Of a stretch of 64,000 bases of DNA, positions 32,005-40,597 are shown one piece after another. A program made the position numbers and the translations under genes. Below the pieces are notes generated by a model that saw only the letters and a program-made list of their open reading frames with translations, was not told where the DNA came from and searched no databases. Source of the stretch: Providencia rettgeri (GTDB lineage: Bacteria > Pseudomonadota > Gammaproteobacteria > Enterobacterales > Enterobacteriaceae); NCBI RefSeq assembly GCF_041075285.1, contig NZ_CP163512.1:2666001-2730000 (forward strand), written 5' to 3'. Each line of letters begins with the position of its first letter. Within the stretch, counting starts at the first letter, position 1.

Positions 32005-32033
32005 ATGATAGTATGCGACCGACCGACGGTCAA
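32005..32033 (-). promoter_or_regulatory. Promoter of the DHA2 exporter with TetR-like operator in the spacer
   Basis: On the minus strand TTGACC (32033-32028) and TATCAT (32010-32005) are separated by 17 bp, five of six matches for each box. The spacer and the -35 overlap hold the palindrome GACCGACCGACGGTC (32017-32031, arms GACCG and CGGTC), typical of TetR-family operators. A repressor bound here would exclude RNA polymerase. The predicted transcription start is about 25 bp before the ATG at 31973. Confidence 0.75.
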
Positions 32034-32095
32034 TTAGAAATGAGAATGAATATCATTAAAAATAGTCAGTGAGTTTCGTATTCCCCATATAAAAA

Positions 32096-32112
32096 ACGGC
32101 TTCATCAGCCGT
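32096..32112 (-). terminator. Rho-independent terminator of the SnoaL-like gene
   Basis: On the minus strand ACGGCT and AGCCGT pair around GATGA, followed by TTTTTATA; it lies 23 bp after the stop at 32135. Confidence 0.85.
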
Positions 32113-32134
32113 CGTAAATTAATAAAAAGGAAAA

Positions 32135-32533
32135 CTAATTATGTGAAACGGGAGTTTCATGCAAATATTCCCAGTAGCATTGACCATCAACGACTTGAAT
32201 ACAAACTGTTGATATCCTCACCGTTATTTTCCCTTCATTTTCCTGTCGTTCCTGGTATTGGAGCCAACATCGGTCGCCAGCTTCAAATAATGGAATAACC
32301 TCATCTGTCTTCGTTAGGAATGTAGGTTTTGCACCTACATTTTGGCTAAATAGCCCTGTGACTTCAGCTAAACCAATCCGCTGCCCACCGATTGTGACCA
32401 TTTTAAAGTTTTGAGAAAAATAGGCTAATAATGGGGCGACACTTTTATCCCCATTGCGACCGGTAAAAACATCTTCAATTAATACATGTATATCGATAAC
32501 ACTTTGCAGTGCCTTTTGCATTAAATCACGCAT
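32135..32533 (-). CDS. SnoaL/NTF2-like small protein
   Basis: A 132-residue soluble protein without a signal peptide. The pattern of an N-terminal helix (ALQSVIDIHVLIEDVF), a loop (FSQNFKMVTIGG) and alternating strands with aromatic residues (CWLQYQERQ, ITVRISTVCIQVV, CYWEYLHETPV) fits the cone-shaped NTF2/SnoaL fold, often a small-molecule enzyme or binding protein. I do not recognise the exact family. It starts directly after the upstream MFS stop (TAA then ATG), so the two are translationally coupled and probably act on the same compound. Confidence 0.6.
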   Translation of the reverse strand: MRDLMQKALQSVIDIHVLIEDVFTGRNGDKSVAPLLAYFSQNFKMVTIGGQRIGLAEVTGLFSQNVGAKPTFLTKTDEVIPLFEAGDRCWLQYQERQENEGKITVRISTVCIQVVDGQCYWEYLHETPVSHN

Positions 32534-33865
32534 TTATTTTTCCTTATTTACTGAAATTAATGAAAATAATCCAAGGATCGCAGCCACTAAAAACGTATAT
32601 TGATAACTGAATAATTCATTCGAAAATGGCATTAAGCTAAAAATAGAAATTAAGACAACTGCACCAACGCTAAAAGCCACTTGGCGGTTGATATTCCACA
32701 GCACGCTACCTTGAAGTAAATCTTTATCTTTAAAATCCATCAATGCGCTGATTTGTGCTATGTTTGCACTTAGCCCTCCTCCCATGCCCATTAATAAATA
32801 TGCCATGACCAATAAACTTAATTGCGTTGAACTTGACACCCAATAAAGTAAAAATATCCCCAAGCTATGCAGCAAAATACCAAGAGTAAATAAGTATTTT
32901 TTCCCTATACGGAAATAGAGCCGCCCACCGGAAACCATCGAGATAACAGCACCCGCGGCATATAACATCATAAATAAGCCCGTTTGCCCCGCATTAAAGC
33001 CTAAATTAGTTTGTAAGTTAAAAATATTCAGCAAATTTACCCCAGTAAAAATACCGGGCACCGCGTAATAAACAATAAAGGCATTACGTAGATTGCTATT
33101 TTTTAATAACTGAAAATTTAAAATAGGTTCACGGCATTTTTTGGCATAGTTTAGGTAAAAAACAAACACCACAACCGCACTCAAAAAACAGATAAGCGCC
33201 AATACAATATTGTGATAATCGTTATAAAGCGAAAACGAGAATAATAAGCAAAGTAAACTTATACTCACCATAATTAACCCTAAAATATCAGGTTTTTCCC
33301 GTGAGATTTTCCCATCATTCTGTATCCAGACCCAAGCAAGTACCGCCGTTAATAAAGAAAACGGTAAATTAGCATAAAAAACCCAATGCCAAGACCATGA
33401 ATCAATAATTAAGCCGCCAAGCGCTGGTGAAAAGGCAGGTGCAATAAGCGCTACGGTCATAATTAATGTTGATATACGCTGACGATCATTATTAGGGAAT
33501 AATGCAAAAACGAGCGCTTGTCCCACAGGAATTAATAATCCCCCCGCCATCCCTTGAATAAAGCGCCAAAAAATTAAGCTATAAATAGATTGGCTTGAAC
33601 CGCTTAACCACACAGCGAGAGTAAAGAGCAGCATTGAATAACACAGTAATTTTTGGTTACCGAGTCGCCCAGCGCTCCACTGACTCATTGGCATGGCCAA
33701 CACGAGTCCTAAAATATACGCATTGGCGACCCAAGCCACCTGCGATTGACTCGCCGAAAATGACGAGGCGATATCGGGCAGCGCAATGGCAGACATAAAA
33801 ATATTAATACAATCAATGAAAAAACCGAGTAAGAACACGGTCGCAATTTTGTAGCGATAAGACAT
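32534..33865 (-). CDS. MFS transporter (drug or metabolite exporter)
   Basis: The 443-residue protein has 12-14 predicted membrane segments and MFS features: FIDCINIFMSAIALPDI in helix 1, MSQWSAGRLGNQKLL (motif A-like), and PAFSPALGGLIID (motif C of antiporters). This makes it a proton-coupled exporter of unknown substrate. The ATG at 33865 follows CGGAGGGG; a longer reading to 34003 would overlap the divergent LysR gene. The divergent LysR-type regulator and the coupled SnoaL-like gene suggest a small detoxification operon induced by the exported compound. Confidence 0.85.
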   Translation of the reverse strand: MSYRYKIATVFLLGFFIDCINIFMSAIALPDIASSFSASQSQVAWVANAYILGLVLAMPMSQWSAGRLGNQKLLCYSMLLFTLAVWLSGSSQSIYSLIFWRFIQGMAGGLLIPVGQALVFALFPNNDRQRISTLIMTVALIAPAFSPALGGLIIDSWSWHWVFYANLPFSLLTAVLAWVWIQNDGKISREKPDILGLIMVSISLLCLLFSFSLYNDYHNIVLALICFLSAVVVFVFYLNYAKKCREPILNFQLLKNSNLRNAFIVYYAVPGIFTGVNLLNIFNLQTNLGFNAGQTGLFMMLYAAGAVISMVSGGRLYFRIGKKYLFTLGILLHSLGIFLLYWVSSSTQLSLLVMAYLLMGMGGGLSANIAQISALMDFKDKDLLQGSVLWNINRQVAFSVGAVVLISIFSLMPFSNELFSYQYTFLVAAILGLFSLISVNKEK

Positions 33866-33929
33866 AAAACCCCTCCGGCGACAAAGAGTAAGGATTAGTG
33901 CTTTCTTTGTCGATGCAAGAGAAGTAAAC

Positions 33930-33956
33930 TTATTGTTTAATAAAACAGAACAATAA
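33930..33956. promoter_or_regulatory. Inverted repeat between LysR gene and MFS operon (candidate LTTR site)
   Basis: TTATTGTT and AACAATAA form a perfect eight-base inverted repeat with an 11-base gap, eight bases upstream of the LysR start codon. The form (T, 11-base-type spacing, A) suits a LysR-type site serving autoregulation and control of the divergent MFS promoter. Confidence 0.6.
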
Positions 33957-33964
33957 ATTTCATT

Positions 33965-34858
33965 ATGCAAAGAAATCTCAAAAAAATTATTAGCTTTCTT
34001 CAAGTCGTAGATTCAGGCTCTTTTACCAAGGCTGCCGATATTCTAGGACTTAGCCGTTCAATGGTCAGTGTGGATATCAAACAATTAGAAACTGAGTTGA
34101 ATGTGAGTTTATTAACGAGAAATACCCGCAATATCGCCCTCACCGAGGTTGGGAAACACTTTTACGAAGACTTTAAACATATTCAAAGACAAATTGATGA
34201 GGCCTTTGAAAAAAGCCAAAATTTAGGCACTAATCTTTCCGGCTTATTGCGTTTTTCATCAACCAGTGAATTTGGTCAACGTTTTATTCTCCCATTACTT
34301 CCTGAATTTTGTCGCCTTTATCCTAAGTTAAAATTACAGTACTCTGTTAATTCCTCTCTCGATGATTTAATTACTGAAAAATTGGATGTGTCCATTCGCC
34401 TTGGTAATTTAAAAAGTTCATCACTTAAAATGAAAAAACTGGGTGAATATAATATTTACTTGGTTGCCAGCCCTGAGTTTATTCAAAAAAAACCAATTAA
34501 TCAGGTCGCTGATCTTGCACACGTACCTTGGGTCTGTCATTCACTGCTAAATTGGCAAGATACACAATATTTTATGCAAAATAGCCAAGGTGAAAAATTC
34601 AGCATCCCCTCAGTGACAAGCCAATATGAGTCCAATTCAGCGGCAGTGATCCAGCAAATGGTGTTGGCATCTTTAGGTGTCGCTATTTGCCCAGCTTGGT
34701 TAGTCGATGAAGATATAAAAGAAAAACGTTTAGTTCGCGTGCTTCCTGACTACCATTTACCCAAGCAAAATATTCAATTACTTTACCCAAACACCTCTGT
34801 TTTACCCGCCAAAACACGTACTTTTATTGATTACTTGGTTGATAAATTGATTGTTTAA
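33965..34858 (+). CDS. LysR-family transcriptional regulator
   Basis: The 297-residue protein has an N-terminal winged helix-turn-helix (about 5-62: FLQVVDSGSFTKAADILGLS, then RSMVSVDIKQLETELNVSLL) and a C-terminal periplasmic-binding-type effector domain (about 92-295) of the CrgA/PBP2 type. It is divergent from the MFS/SnoaL-like operon with 99 bp between the starts, the usual arrangement for a LysR activator and its target. Ligand unknown. Confidence 0.9.
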   Translation: MQRNLKKIISFLQVVDSGSFTKAADILGLSRSMVSVDIKQLETELNVSLLTRNTRNIALTEVGKHFYEDFKHIQRQIDEAFEKSQNLGTNLSGLLRFSSTSEFGQRFILPLLPEFCRLYPKLKLQYSVNSSLDDLITEKLDVSIRLGNLKSSSLKMKKLGEYNIYLVASPEFIQKKPINQVADLAHVPWVCHSLLNWQDTQYFMQNSQGEKFSIPSVTSQYESNSAAVIQQMVLASLGVAICPAWLVDEDIKEKRLVRVLPDYHLPKQNIQLLYPNTSVLPAKTRTFIDYLVDKLIV

Positions 34859-34945
34859 ATAATCTATTACAACAAATAATTGACTCATTGGATAATCAAA
34901 AAATGACGCATAATCTGTATGCCATCCATGGCATAATCACCGACA

Positions 34946-35245
34946 TTATTTCTTCGATGCTAAATAATCCTGTAACGTTCCTTCTGGTTTTTTCTTGCAA
35001 AACTCAACAATTTGAGGAACTTCTGTAATACTCTTTTCGGTCAAAGCAACATAATCGCCACCTTTAAATTGCGTATCTTGATTTGTTACCCATAATGCAA
35101 CGGGAGCCCAACTTTGAGGATCTAAGTTAATAAATTGCTGGCATGTCATATTTTCAGGTGTGACAGTACTTTTCACCTCAGCCATTGAATTAAATGAAAT
35201 AGCAGAGATTGCAAATAATACACTAGACATAATAATTTTTTTCAT
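34946..35245 (-). CDS. hdeB: HdeB-like periplasmic acid-stress chaperone
   Basis: HdeA and HdeB bind unfolding proteins in the periplasm at low pH. The 99-residue precursor has a signal peptide ending near SMA (residue 22), then MTCQQFINLDPQSWAPVALWV, FKGGDYVALTE, and IVEFCKKKPEG. Cys35 and Cys83 are placed to form the single disulfide of the family, and the sequence pattern is closer to HdeB than HdeA. No hdeA or hdeD partner is in the window. Start ATG at 35245. It is likely monocistronic. Confidence 0.85.
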   Translation of the reverse strand: MKKIIMSSVLFAISAISFNSMAEVKSTVTPENMTCQQFINLDPQSWAPVALWVTNQDTQFKGGDYVALTEKSITEVPQIVEFCKKKPEGTLQDYLASKK

Positions 35246-35687
35246 TATAAACCTCGTCGAAAAAATAAAATTATATAATTATACCGCAAGATATTATTAT
35301 CATAATATTTATATGGAGCATACAATCTAATTTTGATAGTTTAATTAGTACGATATAAAAAAGATTTAAAAAATAAATAAAAAATAGAAGTTAACAGAGT
35401 ACACTTTATTCAATCATCATATTATGAATAAATAACTTTATTAAAACCCTACCAATAATGAGTAATTATCAATATATCATAATAACTTAACTTGCATTTG
35501 CACATGGATTTCCATGAGTTAATTAACAAAAAAATGAATAAATCAAAGAGACCAAGATTACAACGATAAAGTAAATAAACGTCTTTTACCAATCAGAATA
35601 TTTTCAAAGTTTATAACTGAATAACAAAGGCTGGTGTATTAGACGTAGAAGCTCATTACTTTTATTAACAAGATAAAAAAGAAACTA
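35246..35687. other. AT-rich intergenic region, no gene seen
   Basis: About 440 bp of very AT-rich DNA between hdeB and the binding-protein gene. No frame with a ribosome site and protein-like composition was found on either strand. It should hold the hdeB promoter. Confidence 0.5.
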
Positions 35688-35722
35688 AATTTTGTGCTAG
35701 CGATGCTGGCTAACACAAAATT
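35688..35722 (-). terminator. Rho-independent terminator of the siderophore-binding-protein gene
   Basis: AATTTTGTG with TAGC pairs with GCTA and CACAAAATT across a short loop, and the minus strand continues into a T-rich tract. It lies 16 bp after the stop at 35738. Confidence 0.8.
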
Positions 35723-35737
35723 AAACGTGACAATAGC

Positions 35738-36838
35738 TTATAGTGTCACCCAAAACACACCATCTGATTGCAATTGGGTAAACTGCTTTTGGAAGTCAAC
35801 TAAGTTTTGCTCAGGATTTAACGTACTAAATGTCTCGGGGTGCATAAATTTTGCCATCGCTTCAATGGCAAATATGTTCATCGGGCTATTATAAAAGTTA
35901 TGGTAAATGGCCATTACCCGCTTTTCCTTAACCGACGTTAATGAAGAGATCCCCTGCCTATCCACTAATACAGCCAGTTGCTTCTTAGCATCTGACTTAT
36001 TTGCACGATATCCTAGGCTGACCGCAATGGAGCGGCGATTGAAGTTGTGCCAATCTGCTCCTGTTAAGAAATAAAACTCAGGATTTAATGTAATAATATT
36101 CTCAATAGAACTTTCAGCCCCCTTTGCCGGGAAACTATCTCCAACAAGGTTATTTCCTCCAGCTAATGACGCTAAAACACCATAACCTGATCGCCCATAA
36201 AGCTGGCAGCAGTTGTCGGCAAATAGACCTGCGTTGGCTTCAATTAACACGGAAGGGAATGGCGGGATCAGTTGGGCGCTTATTGCGTTAAGTTTTTCTT
36301 GGTAAAGTGTGGCAAACTGAGTGGCTCTTTCTTGCGTACCTAATAGTTTCCCTAATAATAAAATACTTTTTGGGGTATTTTTCACAATATCCATGCGAAA
36401 ATCGATAAATACCACTTGGATCCCCGCGGCTTCAAGCTGCGGCAACATTTGACTATCACGCATCGCACCATAGTTGGCTTTATGCATGATGATCACTTCA
36501 GGAGCCAACTCAATCAGTTTTTCCACTGGCAACCCTGCTTCACGGGTTTTCTTTAGCGTTGGAATTTTGGCGAGTTCTGGCAATACTGTAAAATATGCCT
36601 CTTTTAGGTCAGGCGCATACTGGGTTAACGAATCACTCCACCCTGTAATGCGAGAAATCCCCGTTTTACCCGCAGCAATATCTATCGGCAAAATATCACG
36701 GCTATCCACTAAAAAAAGTTTTTCGACAGGAAGATTAACCGTCACCTCACGACCTTGTAAATCGGTGATCACTGTTGGTGTTTTCGCCTGCCCCCAAAAG
36801 CTTAGTAAGCATAGTAATCCTGTGAGAAATAATTTCAT
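35738..36838 (-). CDS. Periplasmic siderophore/cobalamin-type binding protein (Peripla_BP_2)
   Basis: The 366-residue protein has a cleavable signal peptide (about residues 1-18, LLCLLSFWGQA) and the class III binding-protein fold typical of FecB/BtuF: PTVITDLQGREVTVNLPVEK at the start, LAPEVIIMHKANYG, and ENIITLNPEFYFLTGADWH in the C-lobe. It should deliver a ferric siderophore or similar ligand to an inner-membrane FecCD-type permease, but no such permease or ATPase is in the window. It lies 87 bp downstream of the iutA-like gene on the same strand and is probably co-transcribed under Fur. Not FhuD-like in length. Confidence 0.82.
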   Translation of the reverse strand: MKLFLTGLLCLLSFWGQAKTPTVITDLQGREVTVNLPVEKLFLVDSRDILPIDIAAGKTGISRITGWSDSLTQYAPDLKEAYFTVLPELAKIPTLKKTREAGLPVEKLIELAPEVIIMHKANYGAMRDSQMLPQLEAAGIQVVFIDFRMDIVKNTPKSILLLGKLLGTQERATQFATLYQEKLNAISAQLIPPFPSVLIEANAGLFADNCCQLYGRSGYGVLASLAGGNNLVGDSFPAKGAESSIENIITLNPEFYFLTGADWHNFNRRSIAVSLGYRANKSDAKKQLAVLVDRQGISSLTSVKEKRVMAIYHNFYNSPMNIFAIEAMAKFMHPETFSTLNPEQNLVDFQKQFTQLQSDGVFWVTL

Positions 36839-36925
36839 GGGATATCATCTACCTTAATTTTAAACGAATTCGGTATGAATAAAGCCACTATTACGTGGCT
36901 TTGTCTCATCGGCTAATACAACAAA

Positions 36926-39127
36926 TTAGAATGTCACGCTGTAATTAAGCGCAAAGGTTCTGCCACGACCTTTGTAGTCATACAGGTCTGCCGCACCGTA
37001 TTTGGGGCTGTATAAATTCTGTGCTCGCTGTCCCCAAATGGTGGAGTAGTTTTTATCCAGTAAGTTTTCAACAGCAAAGCTCACTTTACCCACTGGAAGC
37101 ATGTAACTACCTAATAAATCAACGGTATTATAACCATCCAGTTTTTTACCCGCAGCATCTGTTAGGTCAAATGTTTGCTGGCTCTGTAAACGCAGTGACC
37201 AATCATTCGGCTCCCACCCCACATAAACGTTAACTTTCGATGGGCTTGCAAAGTCAACACTCCATTTTTCCCAGTGTCCATCGACTTTGGTTTCTGACTT
37301 TTGCAGGTTAAAGTTACTCCCTACGTTCCAGTCTGAATCGTCAAAGAAGTAATCAATGGCCCCTTCTACCCCATAAATGCGGCGTTTGTCGGTCTTCATA
37401 TAGATGGTCATGTCATCTTTATTAATACCGTAGCTTCTATCAGATAAGGAATAGTAAGTGGCAACTTGGGTACGCAAGTTCTCACCAGTGTAACGCCAAC
37501 CTAATTCAAAGGAGTTAACCTTAATCCCTTTAACTTTAGTATCGTTAATATTAACGCTTTTTTTCAGGTGATAATGACCATTAGCATCTGGGGTCTTTGC
37601 ATAATCACCTGTGCCATAATATTTAGCAATGTCAGGAATTTCAAAGCCTTGAGAGAAATTAAACCAGGTTTGTTGCTCTTCCGTTAGGTTAACTAATAGC
37701 CCTGCATTAAACAGTAAATTGTTATAATCTGTTTTCCCACCAGGCACCGCATCTGCAGATTTTCCCTTGCCGTTCGCAATGGCTTCTTGCTGTGCATAGC
37801 CAACAAAATCATCCACTTTATTTTCCGTATATTGGTACCGTACACCACCGCTTAAGGTGAACATCGGCGTGATGTCATAGCTGCTTTGTAAGAATGTCGC
37901 CATGTTCGTGGTGGTATAACTTGGATAACGGCCTATTTGGAACGCTTTGGTAAGATCCATTCCCCCTGATTGTTTCGCGCGCTCCAAATCAAAAAACATT
38001 TGGTTTGCACGAAATTGTTCATGCTCCGCATCCACACCATAAGTTAACGTCAGTTCATCAAGGGGTTGGCTATTAAATGTCAGCTTAGTGCCATAGAAAT
38101 TGGTTTTTTGATCTGATGAACTGATACTCGTCACATCGTTGTCTGTGAGAGTTGGGAATGGGTAATATTTTTGTGATTCATCACGGTAGTAAGCCTGCGC
38201 AACAAAATCTTGCCCAAACATATCGGCATTTGAATATTGCAAATTAAGCAGGTTACGCTCTGTTCCCGGTAAACGATCTGAACTTAATTTACCACTGTTA
38301 TAAGCCTTCCCCTCCCCCTTCACCGCAGAAAAATCTTTTCCTAAATACAGGCCGTGCTTACCGTCGGATTCACTTTTATAGTGCTGATAAGTTGCTTGAA
38401 CCTGCTGTGTTTCATTAACTTTGATTGTCCCTGATGCCATCACATCAAGACGATCGGAAAATTGTAACCCTGTTTGGGTATTATCAATATTAATCGCATC
38501 ACCTTTGCCATCATACCAACCACCATAACGTTGGTACGCTACAGCAACACGACCATGTGCATTTTCATTGCCTCCACTTACCGCCGCAGCGACATTTTCA
38601 TCGTGATCTTTACCGTTATTAAAACCTGTTTTTCCACCTAATTGCAGGGAAACTTGTTTTTCTTCTTGGCCTTTTTTCGTCACAATATTAATTAAACCAC
38701 CGCTACTGCCCCCACCGTACATCGCCGTTGCGCCCGAAATAACTTCAATGTGGTTAATATTAAACGGATCAATAGAATCTAATTGGCGACTATCACTACG
38801 AGAGGAATTGAGGCGTACTCCATCGACCATCACTATCATTGAGCGTCCACGCATATTCATGCCATAGTTTGTACGCCCTTGGCCACTCACGCTCATACCG
38901 GGAATTAACTGAGATAAAATATCTTTTAACTCTTTTCCACCTTCTGCCTGTTGCTCAATTTCAGCGTTGTCAATCACCCAGGTGGTTTGCGCCATTTCTG
39001 AAACCGTTTTATAACCGCGAGTTGCAGAAACAGTGATTTTTTCTTCTTTGTTATCGGTGGCAAACACCGAGGGAGAAATAAAAGGCAACAAGCAAGGGGA
39101 AAGCATAAAAAGATGTTTTATTTTCAT
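36926..39127 (-). CDS. iutA: TonB-dependent ferric-aerobactin-type receptor (IutA-like)
   Basis: The 733-residue outer-membrane receptor closely follows recalled IutA of ColV plasmids: TonB box region EEKITVSATR, plug motifs QTTWVIDNAEIEQQAEGGKE, LIPGMSVSGQGRTNYGMNMR and VDGVRLNSSRSDSRQLDSID, and a barrel ending GRGRTFALNYSVTF with terminal phenylalanine. A signal peptide covers residues 1-23. The start is the ATG at 39127; an open frame to 39184 lacks a signal-peptide-like start. Ligand is probably aerobactin or a related hydroxamate-citrate siderophore; no aerobactin synthesis genes (iucABCD) are present, so the receptor probably scavenges foreign siderophores. Fur-like boxes lie upstream. 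Confidence 0.9.
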   Translation of the reverse strand: MKIKHLFMLSPCLLPFISPSVFATDNKEEKITVSATRGYKTVSEMAQTTWVIDNAEIEQQAEGGKELKDILSQLIPGMSVSGQGRTNYGMNMRGRSMIVMVDGVRLNSSRSDSRQLDSIDPFNINHIEVISGATAMYGGGSSGGLINIVTKKGQEEKQVSLQLGGKTGFNNGKDHDENVAAAVSGGNENAHGRVAVAYQRYGGWYDGKGDAINIDNTQTGLQFSDRLDVMASGTIKVNETQQVQATYQHYKSESDGKHGLYLGKDFSAVKGEGKAYNSGKLSSDRLPGTERNLLNLQYSNADMFGQDFVAQAYYRDESQKYYPFPTLTDNDVTSISSSDQKTNFYGTKLTFNSQPLDELTLTYGVDAEHEQFRANQMFFDLERAKQSGGMDLTKAFQIGRYPSYTTTNMATFLQSSYDITPMFTLSGGVRYQYTENKVDDFVGYAQQEAIANGKGKSADAVPGGKTDYNNLLFNAGLLVNLTEEQQTWFNFSQGFEIPDIAKYYGTGDYAKTPDANGHYHLKKSVNINDTKVKGIKVNSFELGWRYTGENLRTQVATYYSLSDRSYGINKDDMTIYMKTDKRRIYGVEGAIDYFFDDSDWNVGSNFNLQKSETKVDGHWEKWSVDFASPSKVNVYVGWEPNDWSLRLQSQQTFDLTDAAGKKLDGYNTVDLLGSYMLPVGKVSFAVENLLDKNYSTIWGQRAQNLYSPKYGAADLYDYKGRGRTFALNYSVTF

Positions 39128-39144
39128 TCGGTCAAAACCTTTAA

Positions 39145-39283
39145 ATATCATTATTAATACTATTGTTATCAGCGCCAAAACCAATAACGAGACATGACTA
39201 AATCATCGCGAACTATATCGATGAAAAATTATTCGCAATAGTAACTGATAATCATGTTAGATATAAGAATTATTATCATTATA
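39145..39283 (-). promoter_or_regulatory. iutA upstream region with candidate Fur boxes
   Basis: The minus-strand 19-mer TATAATGATAATAATTCTT at 39283-39265 matches the Fur consensus at 15 of 19 positions. A weaker candidate, GATAACAATAGTATTAATA, starts at 39170 and overlaps an AT-rich stretch 18 bp from the start codon. The arrangement suggests iron repression by Fur. Confidence 0.6.
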
Positions 39284-39299
39284 TTGTAAAATAAAAGAA

Positions 39300-39967
39300 T
39301 ATTTGTGTTAGGTCTGATTTATGCGTATTAATACGTAGAATTGAAGACAATTATTTATTTTCATGCTTTGTCGTTAAGGTTGTGGCGGATCAATAGGGCT
39401 GTGCCCCACGTTATTAAACTAATACGCCGCAGGCCTTGCCCTTTCTGTAACCTCAGTAATAGCACGACTAATAAGATGGTTTCCCTGCCCTTTGCCAAAA
39501 ACAAGAAATAAGTTGGATTTGACCAATATTATTGGAATTAAATTTCGGATAGTTATTCTATTGTAAAAAAGGATGTCTATTTGGAATAGCATTTCAGATT
39601 TAAATGTTTTATTAATTATAAAAACTTTGCTTTAGAAACTCGTGCGATGAAAAGAGAAAGTTGCATATTGAAATTTTAAATGGGTTAGCAACACACCAAT
39701 AAGATTTTTAGTGAATTAAACAATAAACAAAATACGTTATTTCCAGTTCGTTTATTTTTAATATAATAAATTAATCAATATAATTTCTTTCAATAAAAAC
39801 GGTAACTTCTTTTTTATTGAAAAATCAGCAAGATAAGTTGCCCCTCAAAATATACGATACTGGTTATCGTCCAAATATGAATGACTTGTTTGATATCGTT
39901 GTCTGCATCATCCGAGCCTTAAATTTGCCAGAAAGCGTCTCATCATGCTTACTTGTTTAACCGCTGT
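39300..39967. other. Intergenic region with an unrecognised coding-like remnant
   Basis: Most of the stretch is AT-rich without a gene. Between about 39370 and 39510 base composition is more balanced, and the minus strand reads FGKGQGNHLISRAITEVTER followed by ARPAAY and a stop; the frame is open upstream only to about 39575, without a start. I cannot assign it. It may be the fragment of a gene lost here. The nearby ATP-binding gene ends at 39968. Confidence 0.35.
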
Positions 39968-40597
39968 CTATAATGTGGCGGTAATTGTACTGTCTAAAGT
40001 CATAACTGATGTACATACCTTTTCAAGTAACGCCTTGTTATGGCTAAAAATAATCATCCCTAACGGGCGTTCTTCAGACAGTTGAATAAGCTGTTGCCAG
40101 ATATTCTTTTGTAAGTGTGCATCCAATTGGGCGGTAATTTCATCGGCGATTAAAATTTGTGTTCGTGGGTCAAGGGCTCGTAATAAGGCGATCCGCGCCA
40201 ATTCTCCCCCAGATAACTCGTTTGGCCGCCGCGCTAACCATTGCGGTTGAATGGAAAACCGTTCTAACCAATCTGCATCGGGTTGCCATGCATCGCGTAA
40301 GCTCGCGCCTACGGAGCGGTAAGGGTTAAAGCTTTTTTCAGGGTGCTGAGGAACAAGCTGGATTGGGCAATAACCTTGTTTCGGGAGGTGTTTTCCTGCA
40401 AATAAAATAGTGCCACCTGTGGGGACTTGCCACTGGGCTAAAACCCGGCCAAGGGTTGTTTTACCAAAACCACTGGGGGCAGAGATACCAAGGCGCTCAT
40501 TAGGTGCCAGGGAAAAATCAAAGTCTTGCCACAGGACTTTTCCCCCTTGCTCAATGCGTAGGTTTTTAACCACTAAAATCGGTTCGATATTACTCAT
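39968..40597 (-). CDS. ABC importer ATP-binding protein (NikE-like)
   Basis: A 209-residue ATPase of the oligopeptide/nickel importer family: Walker A SAPSGFGKTTL, signature LSGGELARIALLRAL, Walker B ILIADEITAQLD. The Walker A motif reads GFGKTT with SAPS in front, normal for NikE/DppF-type proteins. The start is the ATG at 40597, overlapping the stop of the upstream ATPase by four bases (ATGA); the frame is open to 40651 but that part lies in the other gene. It is the last gene of a binding protein, two permeases, two ATPases operon. Nickel as the substrate is inferred from the urease genes next door. Confidence 0.85.
   Translation of the reverse strand: MSNIEPILVVKNLRIEQGGKVLWQDFDFSLAPNERLGISAPSGFGKTTLGRVLAQWQVPTGGTILFAGKHLPKQGYCPIQLVPQHPEKSFNPYRSVGASLRDAWQPDADWLERFSIQPQWLARRPNELSGGELARIALLRALDPRTQILIADEITAQLDAHLQKNIWQQLIQLSEERPLGMIIFSHNKALLEKVCTSVMTLDSTITATL

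Noticed and set aside
32034..32060. Divergent repressor gene for the DHA2 exporter
   Set aside because: No TetR-like frame exists on either strand between 30455 and 34003; the neighbouring genes are MFS, SnoaL-like and LysR proteins.
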